Source: Rhizobium sp.
GTDB lineage: Bacteria > Pseudomonadota > Alphaproteobacteria > Rhizobiales > Rhizobiaceae
Length of the DNA: 64,000 bases
Reading direction: 5' to 3'
NCBI GenBank assembly: GCA_002796995.1
Contig: PEKW01000005.1
Coordinates: forward strand, 62,001-126,000
Positions 1 through 7,990 of the stretch are shown here, piece after piece. Positions within the stretch are counted from its first letter, which is position 1; the number at the start of each line of letters is the position of its first letter. The notes under the pieces are model-generated. The model saw only the letters and a list, made by a program, of their open reading frames with translations. It made no database searches and was not told where the DNA came from. A program made the translations under genes and the position numbers.

Positions 1-1106
1 TTCATCGGGTCATCCGCAAGATGCGCATACCGGGCCGTCGTCTGAGGCTGGGAGTGTCCCAGCAGCTTTCCTATCATCGGCAGAGACATGCCACTTGCGA
101 CGGCGATCGAGGCAAACGAATGGCGCAAATCATGGATGCGCAGATCCGGAAAACCGGCCCGCTTACGAATGGTATTCCAAGGTTTCTGCAGGTTGACGAG
201 CGAAGAGCCCTTCTTTTGACCGCAAATGATAAAGGGATTGCCTTCGAGGCGCGGGATCGAATCCAGCACCTGCAAGGCTGGCGCGCTCAGATAGATCTTC
301 TTCGCACCGGTCTTCGAATCCGGCAGGCGGATGCAACCAGCACCGGAGTCGAGCCATTGCCACTGCGCCGACAAGATCTCGTTCAATCGAGCACCGGTCA
401 GGATCAACAGCCGCACGGCGGCAATGACATAAGGGCTTGCAGTCCCCTCCGTCTCGATCTCGCTCAGAACCTCACCCAACTGTGCGATTTCAGCGGGAGA
501 GAGGAAGCGCTCCCGCTTTCGCTCTCTGTAAAGTTCAACATGCAGGGCCGGATTGGTGAGGTCGGCTCGAAAGCCGTTCTTTTCGCACCAGTTGAAATAC
601 TTGCGGAGAACAGCAAGCAGACGGTTCGCCTGATATGGCGTGGCTGAAAGGCTGTTGTGCAACTGGGCGACGTTCGCCCGCGATACCTCTGATATCGGCA
701 TGCGGCGAAGGCGGGCCGGGACAAGCTTGGTAATGAGGCGCTTGTATTCGGCGGAGGAACGGCCCTTTAGCTTCGACTCAGCATGTTCCTTCAAGAACTG
801 ATCCAGCAGGTCACCTGTCAGGGATTCCTCTCGCTTGGCGACACGCTCCGCCATCGGATCCTCGCCTCGCGCAACCTTCCGCAATGCGGCTTGCGCAAGA
901 GAACGGGCTTGGTCCGGGGTGATCGGGCCGAATGCCCCCAGCGTCATACGCCGGGACTGGCAACCAACCCGATACTGCAGAATGAACACCTTTTTGCCAG
1001 CTGGCGTCACCTTCAAGCCGTAGCCCGTCAACTCGTCATCCCAGACGAACGAATCTTTACCGGATGGTGCCGCCGTCTCGACAAGGCGCTTGGTGATTTT
1101 GGGCAT
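1..1106 (-). CDS. Tyrosine recombinase / P4-type phage integrase (partial, C-terminus off left edge)
   Basis: Site-specific DNA integrase of a mobile element. The frame is open from ATG at 1106 to the window edge, giving 368 codons; the missing C-terminus is short. The N-terminal part (about residues 1-90) resembles the arm-DNA-binding domain of P4-type integrases, followed by a SAM-like core-binding domain (about 95-180) and the catalytic domain. Catalytic residues visible are Arg240 (TGARLNEIL), Lys265 (SKTG), His325 and Arg328 (HDLRHSF), His351 (LLGHSQPQTTARY) and the nucleophile Tyr360. It starts about 165 bp from a tRNA-Lys 3' fragment, the expected layout for an integrase that recombines in a tRNA gene. 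XerC/D is unlikely because of the extra N-terminal domain and the tRNA context. Confidence 0.93.
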   Translation of the reverse strand, partial: MPKITKRLVETAAPSGKDSFVWDDELTGYGLKVTPAGKKVFILQYRVGCQSRRMTLGAFGPITPDQARSLAQAALRKVARGEDPMAERVAKREESLTGDLLDQFLKEHAESKLKGRSSAEYKRLITKLVPARLRRMPISEVSRANVAQLHNSLSATPYQANRLLAVLRKYFNWCEKNGFRADLTNPALHVELYRERKRERFLSPAEIAQLGEVLSEIETEGTASPYVIAAVRLLILTGARLNEILSAQWQWLDSGAGCIRLPDSKTGAKKIYLSAPALQVLDSIPRLEGNPFIICGQKKGSSLVNLQKPWNTIRKRAGFPDLRIHDLRHSFASIAVASGMSLPMIGKLLGHSQPQTTARYAHLADDPM

Positions 1107-1115
1107 TGAAAACCT

Positions 1116-1191
1116 GCTTACTAGCTCGATCCAGTAAGCATATAGTAAGCGAACCTGGCGGAATCCGCAAGAATCTCCGTGAATCTCACGG
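1116..1191. promoter_or_regulatory. Repeat cluster upstream of integrase: probable integrase arm sites and/or operator
   Basis: Three copies of the heptamer AGTAAGC occur here: one inverted at 1116-1122 and two direct at 1133-1139 and 1144-1150. They are followed by three GAATC units exactly 10 bp apart at 1161, 1171 and 1181. The last unit lies inside the perfect inverted repeat CCGTGA-ATC-TCACGG at 1177-1191. Helically phased short repeats between an integrase start and its attachment site fit arm-type binding sites for integrase or an excisionase, or autoregulation of int. The role is inferred; only the repeats are seen. The rest of 1107-1542 holds the att site and a promoter-like palindrome, both listed separately. 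Confidence 0.5.
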
Positions 1192-1271
1192 TTGGTTTTC
1201 CCTAGCTTTTCAACCCCATCATTGACCTTTTGGAGTGCGCTGGCTATCTCAGTGACGCTAGGGCAATCAAA

Positions 1272-1316
1272 CTTTTAATCAGTAGGTCCAGGGTTCGAAT
1301 CCCTGCGCTCTCACCA
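1272..1316 (+). other. Attachment site: 3' portion of a tRNA-Lys(TTT) gene
   Basis: The segment runs from the anticodon loop CTTTTAA through a complete T-arm (CAGGG-TTCGAAT-CCCTG) and a 3' acceptor strand to CCA. This is the 3' part of a lysine tRNA with anticodon TTT. The sequence 5' of it does not fold as a tRNA: the D-arm is not canonical, the D loop lacks GG, and the anticodon stem is broken on its 5' side. A weak acceptor partner, GAGTGCG, lies upstream with one mismatch. This is the usual signature of the att site left at the far end of an element integrated in a tRNA 3' end. The element would then extend to the left, with 1316 at or near its right boundary. Confidence 0.75.
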
Positions 1317-1423
1317 TTCTTCCTTTGTCAATTGATGGCTATGTGGGCAGGTCGTTCCGAAGCCTCTTGTTGACGAGATTCGATCTCAGGGAACGGCGTT
1401 GTATCAGGGCTTCTTTGTGAACC

Positions 1424-1449
1424 GCTTCGCATATAATGCGTAGCGAAGC
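1424..1449 (+). promoter_or_regulatory. Palindrome overlapping a consensus -10 box
   Basis: A perfect TATAAT lies at 1432-1437 inside two overlapping inverted repeats: GCTTCGC/GCGAAGC (1424-1430 and 1443-1449) and CGCAT-ATA-ATGCG (1428-1440). No good -35 box is seen. It sits about 95 bp before the likely ATG of the next gene and could be its promoter with an operator across the -10 box, as in autoregulated genes. Confidence 0.4.
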
Positions 1450-1542
1450 ACGAATACATTCCAAGAAGAGCCTTCAAATACCCTTGTATTGGTCGCGGTC
1501 ATAGTTCTTGATGGGTGCACCATCGTCCCAAGAGACTCGCAA

Positions 1543-2718
1543 ATGGCCAAAACGAATGTCGAGAGAATTCGCAATCTGCTGGATTCCATCCAAGGTCGCG
1601 TGGGCCATTTGATGGGCTTTGGTGAACAGTTGGGCGACTGGCACCAGTACCCGGCATTTCGTGAATCTTCGATCCGCCTTCTCTCACTGAAGTCCGATTG
1701 GTTATCGCGAGCGGATCGCTTGTCACCGGGAGATCTAGATACGTTCCGGGCGGAAATCGACCACATTCTCAGACTGTCGAATGATCGGGGTTTGGATAGA
1801 CAAATAAGAGACGGCGATTCATTTCGTAAGGCGAACCTGGCAATCGAGCAAGAGTGCATATCTATCAAGAACATGCTCGCTGGCATACAGATAGGCCTTA
1901 ACCAGATGAGCTTAGATGAGTTGGGGAGTTTGGTGCCCGACCAGAAAATTGCTGCGTTTCAGTTCGGTTTTGACGGCGACAGCATCGTGGTGTTGGCCCA
2001 GCCGCCTTCAACTTCAGAACCGGATGCATCCATTGCCGCCGCATCAAATGAGGTCTTGGTCGAACAAGGCTTTAGAATCGCTCAAGATCTTAAAGGATCC
2101 AACTGTTCACCCCGGCTAATCCAGGCGTTCGAGGCACTCCAAGGTCGGCTGACGAAGCACAAGAACATCGTAGAAGTCGGTATGCTGAATGTGTCCTGCA
2201 GCAAAGTTGCGCTCGCCAGCGCCGATGAACTCTCCAACACCCTGCTTGAACTAATAAAAGCGCACATTGACGGCGTGTACGACTACTTAGCTCAGCATTC
2301 AGAATGGCGCATTTTCGTCGAAAACTCGCTTTCCACTAAGCTTGCCAGAAGTGAGGTTGTCGACCTTGTGAATACAGCGCGCTCGTTGGCAACACATTTC
2401 GCCTCCGACGAAAATTCTGCCTCCGCAAAAGTCCCGCAAGCGCTTGAATCTGTGGCGACCGTCGCTGATGATTTGCACAGGCCGGACGGAAGGGTGACTC
2501 TTGCGCTGGCGCGGACCATTGAGAACCTCATATCACTTGTTACGCGCGTAGCAGCCGGCCTTAGAAATGATGTCGTTTCAGAAGCCCGCAAGTGGATTGC
2601 CAGGTCCGTGTTGGTGCTTGCCGCAACGCTTGCATTACCTACTCTTGCGAAGGTGCCAGGAGCGGAGTGGATTCCCGATGCCGTTTCCTACGCCGTTAGG
2701 GTTTTGTCGCCCAAATAG
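1543..2718 (+). CDS. Uncharacterised protein with C-terminal hydrophobic segment
   Basis: A 391-residue protein that I do not recognise. ATG at 1543 is chosen because it has a purine-rich AAGAGA stretch upstream and the protein from there begins with a normal helical segment (MAKTNVERIRNLLDS). A TTG at 1489 would add 18 residues. The body is mostly polar and helical, with several Leu/Ile heptad-like stretches. Near the C-terminus is one hydrophobic segment of about 17 residues (SVLVLAATLALPTL), which could anchor it in the membrane. Codon and base use are less GC-biased than in the core genes to the right. It lies just outside the tRNA-Lys fragment, so it may belong to a neighbouring accessory segment rather than to the element itself. 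No catalytic motif was found. Confidence 0.7.
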   Translation: MAKTNVERIRNLLDSIQGRVGHLMGFGEQLGDWHQYPAFRESSIRLLSLKSDWLSRADRLSPGDLDTFRAEIDHILRLSNDRGLDRQIRDGDSFRKANLAIEQECISIKNMLAGIQIGLNQMSLDELGSLVPDQKIAAFQFGFDGDSIVVLAQPPSTSEPDASIAAASNEVLVEQGFRIAQDLKGSNCSPRLIQAFEALQGRLTKHKNIVEVGMLNVSCSKVALASADELSNTLLELIKAHIDGVYDYLAQHSEWRIFVENSLSTKLARSEVVDLVNTARSLATHFASDENSASAKVPQALESVATVADDLHRPDGRVTLALARTIENLISLVTRVAAGLRNDVVSEARKWIARSVLVLAATLALPTLAKVPGAEWIPDAVSYAVRVLSPK

Positions 2719-2762
2719 GAAAACGCACATCTCCACGTTTTGCCAGTTAGCTTGACCGTGTC

Positions 2763-4358
2763 TCACAACTGCGATTCGAGCGGCAGCAGTCCGGTGACGG
2801 TGGCGACGAAGCGGCGCCAGTAGCTGGCACCGGGTTCGTCATGCTGCGGCGGTTGGTCGGGTTCGCCGTTCCATTGCAGGGCACCGCCCTCGATGCTCAG
2901 CCGGTAGGCATGGGTCGGGCCGCTGTGGGTGAGGAACTCGCGGCGCACTTCGGCCGCCAGATTCGTATCGCGAAACAGCACGCCCATTTCGGTGTTGAGC
3001 GCAATCGACCGCGGGTCGTAGTTGAACGAGCCGATGAAGCCGGTCCGGTCGTCGACGGTGAAGGCCTTGGTGTGCAGGCTGGCATTGCTGGAGCCGAACA
3101 GCGAAATCCGCCCCGGCCGGCTCTCCGCCTTCAGTTCGAACAGATCGATCCCGCTTTCCAGCAGGCCTTCCCGGTAGTGGGCATAGGCGCCGTGGACGGC
3201 GGCGACGTCGGTCGCGGCGAGCGAATTGGTCAGTACCTTCACCTCGGCGCCGCGCTCGACCAGGCGGCGCAGGCTGCTTGCCCCCTCGTCGCCGGGAATG
3301 AAATAGGGCGAGGTGATTTCCAGGCTGCTGGTCGCGGACGCAATGACCGGGTCGATGCTCTCGTTGAGCCAGCTCTGCTGTCCGACATCGAGAACCTTTT
3401 CCGGCGGATCGGATACGACCTCGGCCGAGGCCGTCCAGTGCGTGGCGCCTCCCGATATCAGCGCCTTTGCCGCCTCTTCCCCCTGTTTCAGGCGGGGCAG
3501 GTAGAGCTTTGCCGGCTCGCTCGAGGCCGCCTGTTCCAGCCGCGCCCGCAGCCGCGCCAGTTCCCGGCGTTCGGGATCCGACAGGCTGCGGATCGGCAGG
3601 ACGACCGGGCTGTTCCAGAAACGGTCGAAGATGGTCGCGGTCTGGGCGACCGCCGGTCCGACCATGGAGACGTCGAGATCGCGGAAATTGGCGGTGTCGG
3701 AGGCGCCGAAATATGCGTCGCCGATATTGCGCCCGCCGACGATCGCCAGCCTGCCGTCGGCGATCCAGGCCTTGTTGTGCATGCGCCGCGTGACCGTGAA
3801 GATGCGCAGCGCCATGTCCATGCCGCGCGCCAGCGTGCTGTCGCGGCTGAGCGCCGGATTGAAGAGCCGCACCTCGATATTGGGGTGGCTGTCATAGGCG
3901 AGATAGACGTCGTTGCCGCCGCGCGCATTGATGTCGTCGAGCAGGATGCGCACCCGCACCCCGCGATCGGCCGCCGCCAGCACCTCCCGGCCGAGAAGCC
4001 CGCCGGTGAAGTCGTCGCGCCAGTAGTAGTATTGCAGGTCGAGGCTGCGGCCGGCGGAGCGGGCGGCATGGGCTCGCACCGCAAAGGCGTCGATGTCGTC
4101 GGAGATCAGCCGAAGCCCGCTCTCGTCCGGGTGGTCCACCGTCAGCGGACCGATCTCCCGGTCGAGCGGGGTTTCGCCATCGGCGACCGGCAGCGCATAC
4201 GAGGCCGGCCCGCGCGCCTGCGCGGCGAACCGCCCGTAGAGATAGACGGCAAGCCATGAGGCCACGGCAAGGGTGACGATGCCGATCAACACGAATTTCG
4301 CAATGCGCAAGTCTGACCTCCGGAACCCCACTGCAGCGCTGAGATAACGCGCGGGCAT
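2763..4358 (-). CDS. Phospholipase D superfamily protein (cardiolipin synthase-like, two HKD motifs)
   Basis: A 531-residue membrane-anchored member of the PLD superfamily. One N-terminal transmembrane segment (about residues 20-42) is followed by two catalytic halves. The HKD motifs are complete: His194-Lys196-Asp201 (MHNKAWIADGR) and His429-Lys431-Asp436 (LHTKAFTVDDR). Two full HKDs on one chain are typical of phosphatidyltransferases such as ClsA/ClsC, which make cardiolipin by transferring a phosphatidyl group, and of bacterial phospholipases D. The active site would face the periplasm. It is the last gene of a leftward series with an ABC permease (40-bp gap), ATPase and MlaC-like protein, so a role in phospholipid remodelling linked to that transporter is likely. 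The exact reaction cannot be read from sequence. Confidence 0.9.
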   Translation of the reverse strand: MPARYLSAAVGFRRSDLRIAKFVLIGIVTLAVASWLAVYLYGRFAAQARGPASYALPVADGETPLDREIGPLTVDHPDESGLRLISDDIDAFAVRAHAARSAGRSLDLQYYYWRDDFTGGLLGREVLAAADRGVRVRILLDDINARGGNDVYLAYDSHPNIEVRLFNPALSRDSTLARGMDMALRIFTVTRRMHNKAWIADGRLAIVGGRNIGDAYFGASDTANFRDLDVSMVGPAVAQTATIFDRFWNSPVVLPIRSLSDPERRELARLRARLEQAASSEPAKLYLPRLKQGEEAAKALISGGATHWTASAEVVSDPPEKVLDVGQQSWLNESIDPVIASATSSLEITSPYFIPGDEGASSLRRLVERGAEVKVLTNSLAATDVAAVHGAYAHYREGLLESGIDLFELKAESRPGRISLFGSSNASLHTKAFTVDDRTGFIGSFNYDPRSIALNTEMGVLFRDTNLAAEVRREFLTHSGPTHAYRLSIEGGALQWNGEPDQPPQHDEPGASYWRRFVATVTGLLPLESQL

Positions 4359-4398
4359 CGGAACGGTTCGATGCGGCCTGCAATTATGGGCAGGAAAG

Positions 4399-5517
4399 TC
4401 AGCGAATGCCGCGGAGCGCCGAGGACGGCGTGGCGCGCGTCACCCGCCAGGCCGGATAGAGCGCGGCGAGCGGCCCGACCAGCACGACCCAGAACAGCGC
4501 TTCGGCGACGATGCCAAGGCTCAGATAGGGTTCGAGCAGGCCCGCCGAAATGCGCAGCCACGAGACCAGATGCATGCCGGCAATGCCGAGCCCGACGCCG
4601 ATGAAACTGCCGACCAGGCACATCATCAGCCCCTCGACCACCACCAGCATGCGTATGCGCGCCGGCGTCCAACCGATCGCCGCGAGAATGCCGAATTCCT
4701 GGACGCGTTCGGAAACCGACATGAGCAGCGTGTTGGCCACCAGGATCGACGAGGCGAGGATCATGATCAGCGAGACCGCCGAGGTGACCGCGTCCACCGT
4801 CTTGACGAAATCCATGTTCTCGGCGAATTCGGCGCTGTCGCTCACCTCGATCGTCGGCGACACCTTGGCGAGCGCCGCCTTGGCCGCCGCCGCCCTCGCC
4901 GGCTCGACGGGACGCGTCAGCCGGATCTGCACCAGCGAAACGCTGGCCGGGCGGCCGAGAAGCTCCTGCAGCCCCTTCAGCCGCGCCACGGCGACATTCT
5001 GGTTGAACACCGAGTCCGGCACCGAAATGCCGGTGATGCGGAAGGGTTCGTACTGGATCTGGATCTCGTCGCCCACCGTCTTGCCGAGCGCCTCGGCGAC
5101 GGTGCGGCCGAGCACCACTTCGCGGTCGCCGGTCGGGATCACACCCTCCTCCAGCACGAGCGAGCGCCACAGGAAGCTGCCGTCCGGCCAGCCGGTGACG
5201 AAGATATTGGCCTCGTCGTCGACCTCGGCGATCGTCAGAACGATACCCGCCGCCTCCTCGACATCAGGCACCGCGTCGAGCTTGTCGACCAGTTCAGCCG
5301 AGATCGAACTGCTGACCAGGCTGTAGGTGCCGCGCTGGCTGACGACATAATCGCCACCGACATCGCCGACGCCCTGGGCATAGCTGTCCTGCAGGCCGCG
5401 CGTCAGGCCGGTGAGCGCGACGAAACTGCCGACCGCGACCGCGATGCCGAGCACGGTCAACGTCGAGCGAAGTTTCTGCGACAGGAGATTTCGGGCAGGC
5501 AAGGTCAGGAGATTCAT
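4399..5517 (-). CDS. ABC transporter permease, MacB/LolC-FtsX type
   Basis: A 372-residue inner-membrane permease. The layout is that of the MacB/LolC/FtsX family: an N-terminal transmembrane helix (TVLGIAVAVGSFVALTGL), a large periplasmic domain (about residues 50-240) and three C-terminal helices (about 245-365). The last helices precede the family-typical end AWRVTRATPSSALRGIR. Members of this family work mechanically on lipids or lipoproteins in the outer leaflet of the inner membrane or in the periplasm and do not form a classic substrate channel. The start overlaps the stop of the upstream ATPase gene by 4 bp, so the two are translationally coupled. Confidence 0.92.
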   Translation of the reverse strand: MNLLTLPARNLLSQKLRSTLTVLGIAVAVGSFVALTGLTRGLQDSYAQGVGDVGGDYVVSQRGTYSLVSSSISAELVDKLDAVPDVEEAAGIVLTIAEVDDEANIFVTGWPDGSFLWRSLVLEEGVIPTGDREVVLGRTVAEALGKTVGDEIQIQYEPFRITGISVPDSVFNQNVAVARLKGLQELLGRPASVSLVQIRLTRPVEPARAAAAKAALAKVSPTIEVSDSAEFAENMDFVKTVDAVTSAVSLIMILASSILVANTLLMSVSERVQEFGILAAIGWTPARIRMLVVVEGLMMCLVGSFIGVGLGIAGMHLVSWLRISAGLLEPYLSLGIVAEALFWVVLVGPLAALYPAWRVTRATPSSALRGIR

Positions 5518-6221
5518 GCGGAGACCTCGGAAGGCGCGGCGAGCCGCGGAACGCGCTGGTCGGAAACGATCCGTCCGTCGACCAGCTCGACGCGCCGGTC
5601 GCAGCGCTCGGCGATTGCCCGGTCATGGGTGACGATCACGACGGTGATCGCATTGTTGCGTTGCAGATCCTCGAGCAGGTCGATGATGTCGGCGCTGGAC
5701 CGGCTGTCGAGGCTGCCGGTGGGTTCGTCGGCGACGATCAGTTCGGGCCGGTTGGCAAGCGCCCGGGCGATCGCCACGCGCTGCCGCTCGCCGCCGGACA
5801 GTTGCAGCGGGTGCTGGCCTCCGCGCTGGCCAAGGCCCAGCCGCTCCAGCAGTTCCGCCACCCGGTCGCGGCGGTCGCGCGCCGAAATACCCTGCCACAG
5901 CATCGCGAGTTCAATATTCTCCGCCACCGTCAGCGACGGGATCAGATAGAAGGACTGGAAGACGAAGCCGATCCGCTCGGAGCGGATGCGCGCCCAGTCG
6001 GTCCTGCCCCGGACGATCTCGCCGTCGAACAGCACTTCGCCTGCGCTCGGCTCTTCAAGGCCGCACAGCACGTCGAGCAGCGTCGACTTGCCGCTGCCGC
6101 TCGGGCCGGTGATGGCGATGAAATCGCCGCGCGCCACGGAGAAGGACACATCGTCCAGAGCGATGATGCGGCCATTGTCGTAGACACGGCGGCAATTGCG
6201 GAGTTCGACCAGCTGGGACAT
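5514..6221 (-). CDS. ABC transporter ATP-binding protein, LolD/MacB type
   Basis: A 235-residue cytoplasmic ATPase. It has Walker [10 protein letters not shown] (about residues 39-47), the Q-loop in FVFQSFYLIPSLT, the signature LSGGERQR, Walker B LIVADEPTGSLD and the H-loop VIVTHD. The Q-loop region and the DEPTGSLD form are typical of the LolD/MacB/FtsE subfamily, matching the adjacent MacB/LolC-type permease. It overlaps the permease start by 4 bp and follows the MlaC-like gene by 10 bp, so the three genes form one operon. Confidence 0.95.
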   Translation of the reverse strand: MSQLVELRNCRRVYDNGRIIALDDVSFSVARGDFIAITGPSGSGKSTLLDVLCGLEEPSAGEVLFDGEIVRGRTDWARIRSERIGFVFQSFYLIPSLTVAENIELAMLWQGISARDRRDRVAELLERLGLGQRGGQHPLQLSGGERQRVAIARALANRPELIVADEPTGSLDSRSSADIIDLLEDLQRNNAITVVIVTHDRAIAERCDRRVELVDGRIVSDQRVPRLAAPSEVSA

Positions 6222-6231
6222 GCGAAAGCTC

Positions 6232-6861
6232 TCAGTTCCGGCCGGCGAGTTCGGCGCGCAGGCTCTTGGTCAGCGCGGCGAGCGAGCCGCCGAGCGCCTT
6301 TAGGCGCGGCGCATAGTCGTCGCGGCGGGCGACGGTGAGCGAGGCGCCATTGCCGACGATATCGATGAGGCAGAAGGATCCGCCGCAGGGCCGCATCTTC
6401 CAGTCGAGCCTGCGGGCGCTGCCATCTCGGCGGATCTGCGAGGTCAGCACCACGACATCCTTTGAGCCCAGAGGCTTGGCTTCGTTGACCCGCAGCCGGT
6501 CGTCCGGGCGGATGCGGCGATCAAGCTCGACGGCCATGACGTCGCGCAGCACGAGCCGGAACTCCCGACGCTCGGCTTCGCTGGCGCCATCCCAGGCCTT
6601 GCCGGCAACCTTGCGGGCGATTTCGCCAAGATCGAGGTAACGCTCGAGCAGAGGTGCGAGTTTCGAGGCCGGGCCGCTGGCCGAGGCGACGGTCAGGGCG
6701 TGGATCTTCTCCACCGCGGCGATGGCGCCGTCGAGATTGGCGGCTGCCGCCGGAGACGATGCGCCGCCCCACAGGGCGACCATGCATGCCAATGCGGTGA
6801 GCAGCCCGCGCCAACGATGGCGTGCGCGCCCAGAACCTTCGAACTTCAACCAAGAGTACAT
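6232..6861 (-). CDS. MlaC/Ttg2D-family periplasmic (phospho)lipid-binding protein
   Basis: A 209-residue secreted protein. The start at 6861 puts a GGGG-containing ribosome site just upstream and a signal peptide first: arginine-rich n-region, hydrophobic LLTALACMVALWGG, and cleavage near SPAAAA-N. The mature part shows the MlaC pattern, with a helical segment DLGEIARKVAGKAWDGAS, then EAERREFRLVLRDVM, then a beta-rich end that includes RLDWKMRPCGG and VGNGASLTVARRDDY. Known MlaC proteins carry phospholipid across the periplasm for the MlaFEDB ABC complex. Here no MlaE or MlaD gene is present; its partners are a MacB/LolC-type ATPase and permease, which is unusual. Two cysteines in the MRPCGGSFC segment could form a disulfide. 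Confidence 0.8.
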   Translation of the reverse strand: MYSWLKFEGSGRARHRWRGLLTALACMVALWGGASSPAAAANLDGAIAAVEKIHALTVASASGPASKLAPLLERYLDLGEIARKVAGKAWDGASEAERREFRLVLRDVMAVELDRRIRPDDRLRVNEAKPLGSKDVVVLTSQIRRDGSARRLDWKMRPCGGSFCLIDIVGNGASLTVARRDDYAPRLKALGGSLAALTKSLRAELAGRN

Positions 6862-6953
6862 GCCAACCCCAGAAAGTATTCCGCAAGATGAATGCGGCAC
6901 AACTTTCCCTTTTCCCATGCGCGAATCGTCCCCACGACTACTCGAGCGCGCGC

Positions 6954-6982
6954 TTGACATCATATGTACGGCGTACCTAATG
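6954..6982 (+). promoter_or_regulatory. Candidate promoter for the ceramidase-family gene
   Basis: A consensus -35 box TTGACA at 6954-6959 is followed, 17 bp later, by a weak -10-like CTAATG. The spacer contains the small palindrome GTACGGCGTAC. The site lies in the 218-bp divergent region between the MlaC-like gene and the ceramidase-family gene, and points towards the latter. Confidence 0.35.
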
Positions 6983-7079
6983 CGCAAAGGAAAAGGCTTC
7001 TCGGCCAATTGGCAATTGGCCGCAGGGAGGCGGGGGCTGCGTCCGGGTCTTCTTCGCCCGGGGTTCGACGGAATCGGTG

Positions 7080-7772
7080 ATGACAAGCGACTGGAGTGCG
7101 CCGATTTCGGGTGCCTATTGCGAACGGACGGCGCCGGGCTTCTGGGGCGAGCCGCTGAATGCCGGTTCCAGTCTGCTCGTCATCGTCGTCAGCCTCCTGG
7201 CCCTGGTCCATGTGCTGCGCAGCCGCTCCCTTTCTCCCGCCCTGATCGCGCTGATGGCGCTCGCGCTGGCGATCGGCATCGGCTCCTTCCTGTGGCACAC
7301 CTTTGCGACACGCTGGGCCGAACTGGCGGACGTTCTGCCGATCTGGGCCTTCGTCGCACTCTATGGCGCGGCGGTGCTGAAGGATTCCGTGAAGGCGTCC
7401 TACGCCCTGCCGCTCGCCGTGGCTTTCGGGGCGATGGTCTTCGTCGCCGGACTGGCGCTGTCGATGCGCGAGACGCATATGCTGGGCGACACCGTCAGCG
7501 GCTCCACCCAGTACCTGCCGGCGCTGTTCGTCGTCTTCGCCGCCGGCCGGGTGGCGTGGAAGGAGCGCCATCCGTCGTTTCGCCTGATTGCAGTTTCGAG
7601 CGCACTGTTTGCCCTCTCTTTCGCCTTCCGCAGCCTCGACATGCCGCTCTGTTCGACCGTTCCGTTCGGCACGCATTTCCTCTGGCACGTGACAAACTGT
7701 CTGGCCTTCGGCGTCCTGCTGGCCGCCCTCATCCACTTTTCGCCGGGCAACGGGCGGGCGGCGGACAAGTGA
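7080..7772 (+). CDS. Alkaline ceramidase-family integral membrane protein
   Basis: About 230 residues with roughly seven hydrophobic segments. It has the hallmark motifs of the ceramidase (CREST) family: an early YCERTAPGFWGEPLNA block (about residue 15), a middle GSFLWHTFATRWAELAD block with the first histidine, and a late HFLWHVTNCLAFG block with further histidines. In characterised members these histidines and an aspartate bind zinc and hydrolyse the amide bond of ceramide. Whether this protein acts on ceramides, other N-acyl lipids or something else cannot be told. GTG at 7077 is a possible start 3 bp upstream of the ATG. It diverges from the MlaC-like/ABC/PLD operon, which suggests a common role in lipid handling. 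Confidence 0.85.
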   Translation: MTSDWSAPISGAYCERTAPGFWGEPLNAGSSLLVIVVSLLALVHVLRSRSLSPALIALMALALAIGIGSFLWHTFATRWAELADVLPIWAFVALYGAAVLKDSVKASYALPLAVAFGAMVFVAGLALSMRETHMLGDTVSGSTQYLPALFVVFAAGRVAWKERHPSFRLIAVSSALFALSFAFRSLDMPLCSTVPFGTHFLWHVTNCLAFGVLLAALIHFSPGNGRAADK

Positions 7773-7990
7773 CGCGGAAGTTTCGCCTGCGGCTTCTGCG
7801 GCGAGGCGCCACTATTACCAAGATTTAACTTCGCTTCGACCGGAGGCTGTGACACACCAGCCATAGGCGATACCTGCGGTGGGGCGGGGCTCGCCGCGCT
7901 GCAATTTGCCGGGATTTGACACGGGTCAATAACAGCCCGCCGCATTCCGGCGATACAGACAGAACATTGACCGGAGAAGATGGACGCGAC

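Noticed and set aside
1240..1316. Complete functional tRNA-Lys gene
   Set aside because: The T-arm and 3' acceptor are perfect, but the 5' half has no proper D-arm and the anticodon stem does not pair, so only the 3' part is accepted as an attachment site.
2841..4259. Long plus-strand frame opposite the PLD gene, and similar ones opposite cysI, hflX, ntrX and the PpiD-like gene
   Set aside because: All are mirror frames of strong genes in GC-rich DNA; none has a domain, start signal or neighbour logic.
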